NCBI RefSeq assembly: GCF_037975245.1
Contig: NC_092561.1
Span: 2,206,501-2,270,500, forward strand
Direction of reading: 5' to 3'
DNA from: Apostichopus japonicus
Taxonomy: Eukaryota; Echinodermata; Holothuroidea; Aspidochirotida; Stichopodidae
DNA length: 64,000 nucleotides
The translations under genes and the position numbers were made by a program. Numbering within the stretch: the first letter of the stretch is position 1; each line of letters starts with the position of its first letter. Below the pieces are notes generated by a model. That model saw only the letters and a program-made list of their open reading frames with translations. It searched no databases and was not told the DNA's origin. Positions 52,474 through 63,232 of the stretch are shown piece by piece.

Positions 52474-54452
52474 TACTCTACATACCAAAGTGCTTATGAT
52501 TAATTTGTAGTCCTTATGTTTCATATTGAAAAGAGTTCATTGCCAACAATTGTAGTGAAGTTTGATCAGTTGTTTCTGTCAACACTTTGTTATTTCCTTG
52601 GATTAATATGTAAGTTAGAAATTTCCCACAAGCACAAATCCAATTTTGCATGGTACATCACTGGGGATATAGGTGTTTATGTGTTTGGTATGTGTAAGAA
52701 CGTGTATTTAACTTTGGTTGTTGAATGTGATTTGCTCTTCATTCCATTTTAGTCTTCCATTTCATTTTTTGTTTCTTCAGGTAGAAGTTCAGTCTCAAGT
52801 TATCTAATGCCAAGAGTTAAATTGATAGATCGATGCAATAAACTTGCTTCCTCATTTTTAGTTGTTATTTTACTATTGTTAACAGGGTGTTTCTGTTGTT
52901 GTTAGAGGTGGAGCTTTCTTTGTCCAAGCAGAAGAATGTGTTTGATCATATTTAAACCATGAAAAGTATTTCAGAATTTTGGTTTCATAATGTCTAGTTA
53001 TTTATGTTCTTCCTTGTGCATGTTTTTGAACATTTTTGGATATGCAAGAGTGATTTGCTGCTAAGTGTTAAAGTGTAGTGTAACATTGGTGTTTGTTACA
53101 AGCAAAAGGTGGCATTAGTAAGTTTTGGTGTCATAAGTTTATGTTAATTCACTTCAGAGTATTGTTACAAGTAAAGGTAAACATTAGATGGTTTATTGTT
53201 TTAAGGAAAATGAAAACATCCATACTAGATTGTTATGGTCACGCGAGATATGTGACCAGCATAGGGAGACATCTGTTTCCTTTTATAATCCAAAATGTAA
53301 GGTTAACTTCAGCTTGGTTTCTCTACATTTGCTGTTACTTGTTGAAAAGTCGAGGTCACCTTACTCTCAAGGTGCCACTAAAAGTTAGCCTTTTCTTTCA
53401 TAAGAGGATTATTAGGTATTATGGGGTTTAGAATAGTCAAGCCCATTTCTAACAGATTGAAGTATAAGGCATTTTTGTAAATGCTGTTGTATACTTAACT
53501 GAGTTTATATTCTCCCACAGATATAATTGGTGCATATATTAGCTGTAGTAACTGGCTGCTGTGTGTATAACCCTTTGTTATGTTCATTTCTTCGTATTTT
53601 CAACTGTATTTTGTCTTTTTTTCTTAAGATATATTTTCATGGCTTATTAATCCTTGTATCTACAAAAGCCTTCATATGCCTAAACAAAGTAAAGTTTAAT
53701 TTATTTTGGGAGTAATAGTAGGGATCTCAAGGTGGGCAGCATTCACTTGAGTTTGAATCAGGAAAGATAACATTGTTAAGGAAGAAGGAAGGATGGAAGG
53801 AAGGAAAAGAAAAGAGTTATAGTAAACAAGTATCCTTGTTCTCATATTTAATTATTTTGTTTAGTTAACCTGTTGACAAAACGTGACATTTACATTTAAG
53901 AAGATAAACTATGCAACTTTTTTTCCTTTTATTACTTTTTGCTTTTCCTATAATAGTATTTTATATCATCATGTATACGTGTAATAAGACTGTAGAAGTA
54001 ATTAACATATACTAGTAGATATACTAACACATATCTTAAAGGAACGGTTTATAACCCACAAGATGTTTTAAAATTTTCACTCAGATATTATATTCGACAA
54101 TCAAGAAGAAGAAACATATTAATAATAATTATGATATTAAACATTAACAAAGCTGTATATTTATTTATTTATTTCAAGCATGAGCGTGATATCTTTTCTA
54201 CCTCGGGGACAAAAACTATTATCCTAACACACTGTAGCGTACGCAAACTGGAGCCTATACCGCAATTTTTGCAAAGTTCCGTGATTTTTTTTTACCCCAT
54301 GCGCATCCCAGTTATTTGTTTCTTTTTGAAATAGCGTCTGATGATAGTTATATGTGTTATGTATTTTGTATTTGTAGTGGTTTAACTACCTGACCTGCTT
54401 GTGAATCCTACCATAGCAGTATGAATATCGTCTACAGTGATGTCGGACTTTC

Positions 54453-54595
54453 CAGCTGAGTCGCCAAAATCGAATTAAGATGGATGGTTCGAATCACCAC
54501 ATTCAAGAACAAAAATAATGAGAATGATTCCATCACTGATCCGTGCCATGGCGTTGCCGCTCAGCTCAGCCTTAAAATAAATAAATAAATAAATA
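54453..54595 (+). mobile_element. Candidate second SINE-like unit
   Basis: A near-perfect B box GGTTCGAATCA (54485-54495) lies about 32 bp after an A-box-like CAGCTGAGTCGC, and the unit ends in an (AAAT)n tail at 54573-54595. Only one copy is in the window, so family status is unproven. Confidence 0.35.
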
Positions 54596-55663
54596 GGTAT
54601 TACGTGTAGTTATAACTAACAATATTCCCTCAATTTACAATTGAAAGGATTTAGTCCTGTTGTATTCCAATAATCAGCTATAACAAATGTCACTTATGTT
54701 TCAATAATAGCGGAACTGTCCAAATATTTGCGAGGGAAGAGGGCGCCCTGTTAGATAGGTCTTGTTTCTAGCAAAGTGATTGAATCATGCTGTTTTCTAA
54801 TTGGATCAGAGGTTTGGAATTTAAATAATTGGGGGTAAACTCTCTCCTCATCCCTTCCCAACTCTCCTTCCTTCGAAAAAAGTAATGCGTTAGCGTGGTT
54901 ATGTCAAAGTTTTTAGTAGCCCACGTGAGGTATCAGGGTATTTTTTCACTACAAAAGTGACCGTTGAGCAGTATACACGCGTCTTGCCTTTAATTAATTA
55001 AAGAATCAACAATTGTTAATAAATAGTTACCCAATTGCCAATTAGACCCTTACGTACACTCAACTAACTGTATTACGTAACTAATTGCAATTTTCTTTTT
55101 GAGTCGTGTATAAAAAAAATACCTTTCGATATGAAGACGTAAATGATGATGACACAGAAACGACTTTAAGCAAGCAAGTGAGGAATCTACACCGTTAATT
55201 ATGTCGTTAATTGAACACACACGAGATAAGTACATGAATTGTTACCTACATTCAATTCAATACCTAACGGGAGGAACTCGTATAAATAGTAACAGACTGG
55301 GGCAAATTTTCGTAATTAATATAGTTTCCTTGCTAAAGTTTTTGCACTGATTGTATCGATCGTTTGTGCTCCTAGTAGAGCTGTTTTCTTTGTTACTCTA
55401 TTGGAAAGTCATTAATTGGGTTTGGTGCGATACTGAATTTACCGACTCTTTTCTTCATCACAGTTTATTCTAACCCATAAAAGCTCTGCTATGTAAAACG
55501 GCTGCAACACCCTACGTTTACACATGCTTATACGAGATTGTACGTCTTTACGCGCGTATCATCCCCATTTTGGGGCACTAGAGCGAAATACACCTCGTAG
55601 ACACCGCGTAGAAAGTTGCCGACAGAAACGTATAACAAAGTATAACCGCGTATAATCGCGATA

Positions 55664-56376
55664 CAATTCGATATCATCATGTTACAATTTCATATGAACA
55701 TGTCGAAACAAAATACCAATATGTCATTACGTCTATCAACATGTCAAATTCAACATCAGCATTTCGAAAACTTGTAACAGCATGCCACTACTACACTGGT
55801 CATGTCAACATTGCTTGCTAAATACAATATTGACGTCATGCTATAATTTTGGCACATCGGCGCGCGCCATCGTTTCGTTAAATGCACAAAACTGTATATA
55901 TATGTCGAGATTTATATGAGAATGTCCAAAATTTGTGTCAGCATGTTGAGAGAAGGAAATAAAATATTCAAGCCACAGGGATCACGTTGATGCCTTAGTG
56001 CAATTTTTGGGCTCTTTGTCTATTTTCACATGATTAATTCCTGTGTGGGCAATTGGGCCTTTGAGGTTGCTGCATGGGCCCCGTTACAGTTAAAAAATGA
56101 AGTCGTTGGTATTTTTGGATACCGCAATGTCCAATAGGGCCAACACCTCTAGAAGAATTATCCTGCTTTTTGTTAACATAATCAAACCATGTGTGGGCCA
56201 TGGGCCCTTTGTGGCTGTTGCCTGGGGCCCGGTACAGATAAAAGTGGTAGATGGTATTTTTTGGTTTCTCCAATGTATAAAGGGTCCAATGCAACTACAG
56301 GAATTATCCTTGTGTCTTTGCACATATTTTGTTTCGACATGTTCATATGGAATTGTAACATGTTGATATCGAATTG
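55664..56376. mobile_element. Inverted-repeat element upstream of the receptor gene
   Basis: A 52-bp sequence at 55664-55715 (CAATTCGATATCATCATGTT ...) recurs inverted at 56325-56376 with only a few mismatches. Between them are ACATGTCAAAT-like words and two diverged direct copies (about 56041-56110 and 56192-56250) containing GGGCC-rich blocks. It ends 190 bp before the receptor ATG. The outer limits may extend further, since GCGTAGA words occur on both flanks. Confidence 0.65.
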
Positions 56377-56565
56377 GACATTTCACTTTCTTTTTCGACA
56401 TTTATGGAACGTTTGGCTCTCCGTAGTATACGTCTACGCGGAGTTGTACGCGAGCGGTACTGTACTGGTAATGAAAAGAGAATAAAAAGAGAATCGAATG
56501 GTATTGAATGGTTGGTTTTGTAACGAACAATTTTGTCAGAAATATTTTCGTTGAAAGGAAAGATC

Positions 56566-56650
56566 ATGGCTTTCTTGTTGTCTTTGAGAAGAGGAATTAC
56601 TTTCTTTTGTTTTATTGGAGTTCAGTGTTGTTTGCTGTCACAGACTGCAG
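56566..56650 (+). CDS. Cys-loop receptor exon 1: signal peptide
   Basis: Encodes MAFLLSLRRGITFFCF and GVQCCLLSQTA, a hydrophobic secretion signal. Donor ACTGCAG|GTGCGT, phase 1. G follows the ATG, a good start context. Confidence 0.82.
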
Positions 56651-59600
56651 GTGCGTTTGAATTAATTTTTGGGTCTCTATAGGGCAGAAGGTAAAATCTT
56701 AAGACTGATAAGAAGAACTTATTATTGGTGATTTATGTGTTAGTTTTTTTTTTTGTGAAGGGAGTATACATCTATACTTAATTTTTGGCAATTTAGAATC
56801 GAAAAATGATTAGGTTGATTTTACAAACTTGCTCAGTTGCAACATGTTGTGAAGTAAGAAAAGAAGAAGAAGAAAAAGAAGAGGGAAATAAGAATGTTGT
56901 AAGGTCAAGTTTAACTTGATTCTAACTCTGGAAATCAAGAAGGTGCTCGTCAAACACAGCTGGCATATACACGTGACTACTTTGCGGTCATTCGTAAAAA
57001 TAAAAACAATTAGTTCAAACTGCAAAGTCCAATGTGACCATACAGGTTTTCAGTATATGTAAGATAGGCAACAAACATATCACATAATTTGGTTCGCTTA
57101 TTTAAAGAATGTAAGATAAGGGCGTAGGAACCGGGGGCGCCAGCCCCAGTGAAAAATATGGGGGGCGGAAGTATCATTCCGCCCCCCCCCCGCTTCGCAA
57201 GTCAGAAAACCCCTTTTTCATTTCCAAATGAGAAAAAAATATCATTTGGAGCACCAAATTGCAGGTCAAAATGCAAAATTATTTACAAAATGGAGTGTGT
57301 TGAGGTGTGCTATATTGCACCAAATTGCATCTGAGGCCACCTGGAAATGCAAAAAAAATCCAAAGGGGGGACACCCCCTTCCCTTAGACCCCTCCCCCAG
57401 GCCGACCATCAGTCTTCAGCCCCCCCCCACACACTAAAAAGTACCTTCCTACGCCACTGTTGTAAGGACACATGTAAATATTTATTTGGTAACCTTATTC
57501 ATGTCACAACAAAGTTTTCAAAACTTCGAGAAGGTATATTCGTTAACTTTTTTTGTAATAAATTAGAATTATTTAAATATCAAATGGCTTATTGTATTTT
57601 ATATGATGAAAGAAAGACTTATATTTTAATTAACTGGTTGATGTATATACGATAACGTAAGATATGGTAAGATTAAGGTAAGGTAAGATAAGATTAAGGT
57701 AAGATAAAGGTAAATTAAGGCAAAACTATAGGTAAGTTAAGGCAAAACTATAGGTAAGTTAAGACAATGCAAGCAAAGGAAGGAAAATAAGAGAGGGGAA
57801 TGGGAAAATATAGTTTAAAGTAAGTTTAAGCTTATTCAGCTTGTCTTAGTATGGTCACGCCATAAAGCTAAGTTAATTGAGTGTACTACGTTCCGTATGT
57901 TGGCTATTTTAACAGGAGTAAATATGTATTCTACAATTGATTGAGTTCTCAACAAATCTTTTTTGTCGATGTTTCGTCTCCATTTTTCATGTCTGAAATG
58001 TAGTAAGCAATTACATATGCACAATGCACACGTGAGGTACGGTTTCCACGTGTACACTGTGTATAATAGACAGGGTGGTTTCCTCATCAAATCTTATGAA
58101 AGGAAGACTGTTTGGTGACGTCACACTTAACTTGGCAATTAAATTAAGAGGATTGCTAAGAGTTTAACCGTGACAGTTAAGTAATTCTGCAAATATCAAT
58201 TACTAAGTGGTTCGTCCAAGTTGATAATTAAAATTCTCACTAAAAACTTAGCATCTGTTATGTGTGCTCTTTGATGGTTTTCTTCTTTTCGATCGTTTGA
58301 TCTGGAACCAGAAAGCAAATATTCAACTAAGTGGTTTGTCAATGAATATTTCGGTGGCTTCCCGTCACGATCGGTATCAAAATGTAACACTCAGCAGAGG
58401 TTTGATTTTGTAGGATAGATGGCACATATTTTAAGTTTCTGAACAAATGTTCATTTTATTTCTACGATATATTCCTCCATGCTTAAGTTAACTATTTGTT
58501 GATGTATTACGGAGAATTTTTAATAGGCTATGTGTCTTCATCATGTAGGGATGACAATTAACTCTCTTTGTATGAGTTTATGTCATCCAGGTTATAGAAA
58601 TCAGTTTCCATAGTAACGCCGTATCTTAATCACAGCTGCAGCTTGTGTTGGATTTAGCATTGTTTCGTGTTACGATATTCCGCACCCATTACACGAAAGA
58701 TTATGGTGGCATACTCCTATTAGAGTCTATATCAATCCGCCTGGATGTTCTCCTTCAGGAAAAGTGCCAAACTGCAGTAGGAAAACACCTTTTCTGAACT
58801 GTTATCAATCAGGATTTGGTTTTTTTTTTGGCGGCTTCCTTTTGGAAGAACATGAATGGAAGTACGTGTGGTGCAAAAAATTGCGTCAATTGAGGCAACT
58901 TTAGGCCTCCCTGGAGCAGCGTACGAAAATTGTTTACAACTGAGTGAAGAGGATTGTTTACAAGTGACGAAAACTTCCAGCTCGGGTAGCCATATGTCTA
59001 CATGGTCATGATACGGAAAACTGATGATGCATATCAAAGGCCACTAGCTAAACGCTACCCAGAACTTCTATATAGACTTAGAGACCACATTACTTTTGCG
59101 ATTAAGTGTGTAGTCTATGGGGCTTTTAATGGGAGTATGCTACCTTATGTACCTGCAAACGTAAAAAAAAACTAGTTTACAGAAGAAAAGGCCAAAAAAA
59201 AACCCACAAAAAATCCAAACAATCACGTTTCCCTCTTTGCTTTATTTTAAAAGGAGCGGAATTTCGGCTGATAAGGTTAGAAGAGGAGCTGAGAGGACAT
59301 ATCTTTAATAATTATTCAATCTTACAGAGGCCAGTGAGTGACGTCACAAACATCGTCACCATCAAAATGGCGCTATTTTTTGTCTCGGTGCACAACTTGG
59401 TGGGTATTAAATCTGCCGGCTCTTGATTACTAACCAAACTATACAGAACGTATCGTTAAGATGATTTTTACGTGTATTTTTATTATCACTATGACGCTGA
59501 AGCCTACAAAATATACAAAGATTTCAAAGGATCCAATCTTCGGAAATCACATTCTGCATTTTCCGTAGAGAACAAAGAATATTACAGATTAATTGGAATT

Positions 59601-62600
59601 CATCATATATGGTGTTTACTTCAATTGCTACCAATATGCTAGTGTATATTTATCATCCCTTGGCCCCTTTATGTTGAATGTGTTCAGCATTCCTATAATC
59701 TAGAAACGTACACCGAAATAAAATGAGAGATTGGACTGTCAGATAACACTGAAAGGGGCGCTAGACCAGTGGTGAGCTAAAGGAGTGACGACATTTCGTT
59801 ACACCGTGTAGATCAGGGCCGGTTCCCTAACTGGGGTGCATGAACCCACGGGGGTGCGTGAGTCCATCCCAAGGGGGTTCGTGAGACGTTTCTGAAAGTA
59901 AAAACTAGAGTATTTTTTGTTGAAGTAAAATCTGATATATCATATAATTTAGTAATGTACAAAAGTCGTACCTATCGATAAACTCTTTACGCGTTCCATA
60001 CGAATATGTTGCCATAGTAGTACCGTACGGTGCATGTGATGAATAACTTAAATATGAAACAGGCTTCTTTTATTTACATTACAATATTACACTATGAACT
60101 TGATCTTTTACGAAGCACTGTTATGCGTATTATAGTATAATAATGATTCAGATCGTGTCTCGAATAGTTGGGGGTTCGTGGACAACTCTGACATCCACAA
60201 GGGGTTCGTGGGGGATAAAGTTATGGAGATGCTTTACCAGATCGAAAGGAACAGACGTACTATATAAATGACTTTGTCATAATTAGAACAGCTTTTATTT
60301 ATTTATTTTTCTGTTTGTATTTTACAGGTTGAAAAAGACCAAGTTCTTACCTCAGCTTCCTGGTTGGAGTTTGTAAGTTAAATGCCTGTTGCTAATGAAA
60401 GTATGGCTCTGGGATGCTACTCGATAATAACATTGTACGACGTTAGTTTGTCGACAACCACAATATTTTCATATGTCGACAAATTGTCGTCTAAACGGAA
60501 GCTCACACTATTGATCCATGTTATTTTATGTAACCGATGTTTTTCTCCCCTGTTGTAGAGATGGAATGATCCGCGTTTAACTTGGAGACCAGACGATTTC
60601 AACGGAATAGAAACTCTCACCATAAGTACAGCAGAAGTTTGGCTTCCAAAACTTCTAGTTACGAATGCGTATGTATGCATAAACACTGTAGCTCGGGGGT
60701 ATCTAAATTAATTTTCTTTGAAGGCCAGAAAGAAAACATTGGTTGAACGAGCAAGGACCAAAGAGAATGGAAATCTCAATATACCAAACTCATGCAATGT
60801 TCAGTTTAGGACAGGGTAGTGTGCCCAACCCTAAAAGCCTTAAAGGGTGTGAAGACTCGCGCACAAAGAAACGTCTCATGCCGGTAATCTGACCTAGTTT
60901 CGAATGAGGTGTAACAGAAGTGTTAGACACCACCATTGATCCCAGAAAATACACACACAGCTTGCTACCGTCGGTAATTAGACACTAGTGTACAGTCAAT
61001 ACTCACAGCTACGGGCAATACCCACAACACAGTCTACATAGCAGCGTGGACATCTCAGGTCTAGATAAAAGATAACAAGGTATCACGTTTCATTACTGTC
61101 TGCATTTTGTAGCGACAAGAAGAAAACGTCATTTGCAAGCAACGGTAAGTTAACTTTCTCAGAGCGCGGCACGCGGTTTGGGGCGAGTCTACAATGCCTT
61201 TAAAGGCCCACAAACCGGATAACGTGGGCCGGATTTGGCTCGGCCGTCGAATATTGACAACCTCTGCAGTAGAAAGAGAGAGAGAGGGAGAGGTGGGTGG
61301 AGGTCTGCTCCCTGTAATTTTTTTGATGCAGTTCAGTATTCTGCAATAAAGTTCCGTTAGCACTACGCGGTGAGGGTGGGGTGGGGTGGCTGGGATGTTG
61401 TTGTTGGGACGGGGTAAGGTGGGGTGTATCGTATATGCTTAGAGTGAAAGTCTCACAGGACGTTAGAGAGATGTAGTACGGTATTATATTTATTTACCTT
61501 TTGTCCTTCCTTACTAGAATCGATTCAACGGATCAAAATGTTATCGATCGCGAAAAGGGTCAAATACTTCTACAGCACGACGGTGTAATCAACCTTGGGA
61601 TGCCATTCCAGCAATCGACTGTCTGTCCTTTGGAGTAAATACAGCTTTTTATAATGATTTCTGAGCGTATTAAAACACTAAGGACACGAAATTTTATGTC
61701 CCGAGGACCGCCTTTCTCATCAAAGTAGAATTTAAACATTCTCCAAATGTTAACCTTAATGTATTGCTACTCATCCGGCCCTTCTAGCCCCCCCCCCCCA
61801 ATAATATTTTCAAAACTATGGTCATATCTACGGTGCCTAATATTTCATTTTGATTGATTGATTTCTTTTGTTTTTCCTTTACAGCATCGAATTTTTCCCA
61901 TTCGATAAACAAGTTTGTCCGTTTTTCTTCGCTTTTCAAAACCAACCGGATACATTTTCTGTTCTAGAAGTTTTCAAAGGTGACCTTTTAGCTGGCTTCA
62001 CTTCCGCTCAGTGGCAATTGTTGGACTTAACATGGAATACCACTTATGGTCATCTTCCTAGTCTGACACCGGACGAACCGTTAAACCGTCATACCGTGGC
62101 GTCGTTTTACCTCCATTTGGAGAGAAAATCACAATTTTACATCACTGCACTCCTTATCCCTTCGACGTTACTAACTTTCCTGGGGTATATAACTTATCTG
62201 GCGCCACCTAACGGCGGCGAGCGATTATCGTTAAGTGTATCGATGGTTCTCGGTTTGACGATTTTTCAATTGCTTATGTCTGATCTGCTTCCTATAACCG
62301 ATAAACAGTCACATTTCGGGTTTCATCTTTTCGTCAACTTTGTCTTCGTCGCTTTGAGCCTCCCACTCGCCTTAATAAATATAAACATCTGCAGCGGGGA
62401 GGCAAGATTCAGCCGTCTCAAGAAAGACAATACGTGCATCCGTCATTTACTGCTAGAGCATCTTCCTCGGCTTTTGTTTGTGGTGCCACTTTCCCAAAGA
62501 TTGAAAAGGAAACAGAGAGGCCTGAAGGTTGCACCGGAGAAGAACTTTGGAGAAGAAGAAGAAGATAAGCAGGAAGAGAATAATGGAACAGTAACTAAAG

Positions 62601-63232
62601 AAAAGGGAGAAGATGATGTCAAAAAAGAGGTATTTTGGTCACACTTCTTATTGGTGGGAAAACAATTTATCTCTCTGTAGTCTAGGGTAATTGAGAGAGT
62701 TGAGAGAAGGTGGTTTGGTGGGATTTGAGGTACTATGAGGGGGGGGGGGAGGAGAGGGTGGGGGTACGAGTTAGTGACCTTATCATCAAATTTACCTTAT
62801 AAACCTATGGGAACAAACTCAGTTGTGGAGTTTTTTTAATCTCTTAAAGGTTCCCCTATAAATTTAAACTGCATCACACCCGTATAGGATATTGTAAGGT
62901 TCCCAATAAACATTTAATTATCCTGGGAGTAGTCCCTGGGAAAGGCAGCTCTCTTTTCCTACGGTAGGGGACTACCTGTTAGCCAATCGATGAGTTATTC
63001 ATGACGTCATTTACAGCTCTACTTCAGAATGTTTCCAGAACCTTCAAATTGATAATTCAGTGTCCTTGCAAATCACACTCAAATATGTTTTTCTCTCCCT
63101 CTTTAGGAATTGATAGAAGCCTGGCTCCTAGCCCTAGTCATGGATCGCATTTTCTTTATCATATTTGTTGTAGCGCATTTGGTTCGACTCCCTCTTCTCG
63201 CAAAGACAATTTTATGGTCAAGAGGAAGATGA
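56566..63232 (+). CDS. Nicotinic-type cys-loop ligand-gated ion channel subunit (divergent, non-alpha type), complete seven-exon gene
   Basis: Family role: plasma-membrane pentameric channel subunit gated by acetylcholine or a related ligand. Exons: 56566-56650, 59254-59399, 60328-60372, 60559-60668, 61518-61634, 61885-62629, 63107-63232; 1374 nt, 457 residues plus stop. The 146/45/110-nt sizes of exons 2-4 are those of classical nicotinic receptor genes. Layout: signal peptide about 1-26; extracellular domain with LRGHIFNNYSILQRPVSDV, WNDPRLTWRPDDFNGI and VWLPKLL; cys-loop Cys165 to Cys179 with 13 residues between and FPFDKQVC; M1 about 252-273, M2 282-303, M3 312-334; a charged M3-M4 loop with an EEEED run; M4 about 422-441 (WLLALVMDRIFFIIFVV). 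Gly279-Glu280 before M2 predicts cation selectivity. No adjacent Cys pair occurs in loop C and the loop B WxYD pattern is not visible, so it is not a classical alpha subunit. An in-frame TAA at 56521-56523 fixes the ATG. Ligand and partners are unknown. Confidence 0.93.
57117..57459. mobile_element. Old hAT-type MITE in receptor intron 1
   Basis: Ends GGGCGTAGGAACC and CTTCCTACGCCACTG are inverted over ten bases (GGCGTAGGAA), flanked by ATGTAAGA and TTGTAAGG, an imperfect 8-bp duplication (6 of 8). No coding frame. Confidence 0.55.
57657..57770. repeat. GGTAAGATAAG repeat
   Basis: Irregular repeats of TAAGGTAAGAT and AAGGCAAAACTATAGGTAAG in receptor intron 1. The units resemble 5' splice donors (GGTAAG). 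Confidence 0.75.
59254..59399 (+). CDS. Cys-loop receptor exon 2
   Basis: 146 nt, encoding AEFRLIRLEEELRGHIFNNY then RPVSDVTNIVTIKMALFFVS, the N-terminal helix and first strands of the ligand-binding domain. The acceptor TTTTAAAAG has only a weak pyrimidine tract. Donor AACTTG|GTGGGT. Confidence 0.9.
59814..60220. mobile_element. hAT-like terminal sequence
   Basis: CAGGGCCGGTTCCCTAACTG then GGGGTGCATGAACCC resembles the ends of hAT-Charlie-type elements, and related GGGGGTTCGTGGAC words recur at 60168-60215. I found no clean right end or duplication. Confidence 0.35.
60328..60372 (+). CDS. Cys-loop receptor exon 3 (45 nt)
   Basis: Encodes VEKDQVLTSASWLEF, the equivalent of the family's DEKNQ...WxxxxW segment. 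Exactly 45 nt as in classical nicotinic genes. Acceptor TTTTACAG, donor GTTT|GTAAGT. Confidence 0.92.
60559..60668 (+). CDS. Cys-loop receptor exon 4 (110 nt)
   Basis: Encodes RWNDPRLTWRPDDFNGI and STAEVWLPKLLVTNA, the conserved loop A region. Acceptor TGTTGTAG, donor AATGC|GTATGT. Confidence 0.93.
61518..61634 (+). CDS. Cys-loop receptor exon 5
   Basis: Encodes IDSTDQNVIDREKGQILLQ through QQSTVCPL and ends inside the cys-loop, one residue before DIEFFPFDKQVC. Acceptor CCTTACTAG, donor TTGGA|GTAAAT. Confidence 0.92.
61885..62629 (+). CDS. Cys-loop receptor exon 6: cys-loop, M1-M3, M3-M4 loop
   Basis: Completes the cys-loop (IEFFPFDKQVC), then M1 (FYITALLIPSTLLTFLGYI), the PPNGGERLSLSVSMVLGL entrance and first half of M2, M3, and the charged cytoplasmic loop. 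The M2 9' residue is Leu290. Acceptor CCTTTACAG, donor AAAGAG|GTATTT; reading through this donor would give a protein ending LVGKQFISL without M4. Confidence 0.94.
63107..63232 (+). CDS. Cys-loop receptor exon 7: M4 and stop
   Basis: Encodes ELIEAWLLALVMDRIFFIIF, the WxxxAxVxDR-FF signature of nicotinic M4, and ends LWSRGR at TGA (63230-63232). Acceptor CTCTTTAG, phase 0. Confidence 0.9.
   Translation, partial: ELIEAWLLALVMDRIFFIIFVVAHLVRLPLLAKTILWSRGR

Larger units (their letters stand above)
46266..56565. other. Intergenic region between fringe and the cys-loop receptor gene
   Basis: 10.3 kb with the fringe 3' UTR at its start and the receptor promoter at its end (same strand). I see no coding exon. 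It contains the compound repeat, 41-bp array, TA-flanked MITE, SINE-like unit and inverted-repeat element listed separately; the rest is AT-rich unique-looking DNA. Confidence 0.6.

Noticed and set aside
56034..56485. Several frames of 74-103 codons upstream of the receptor gene
   Set aside because: They fall inside the inverted-repeat element and its GGGCC-rich direct duplicates, overlap each other on both strands, and show no domain.
59814..60220. Complete hAT element at this place
   Set aside because: Only one plausible terminus; no inverted partner or 8-bp duplication could be found, so it is listed as a remnant only.
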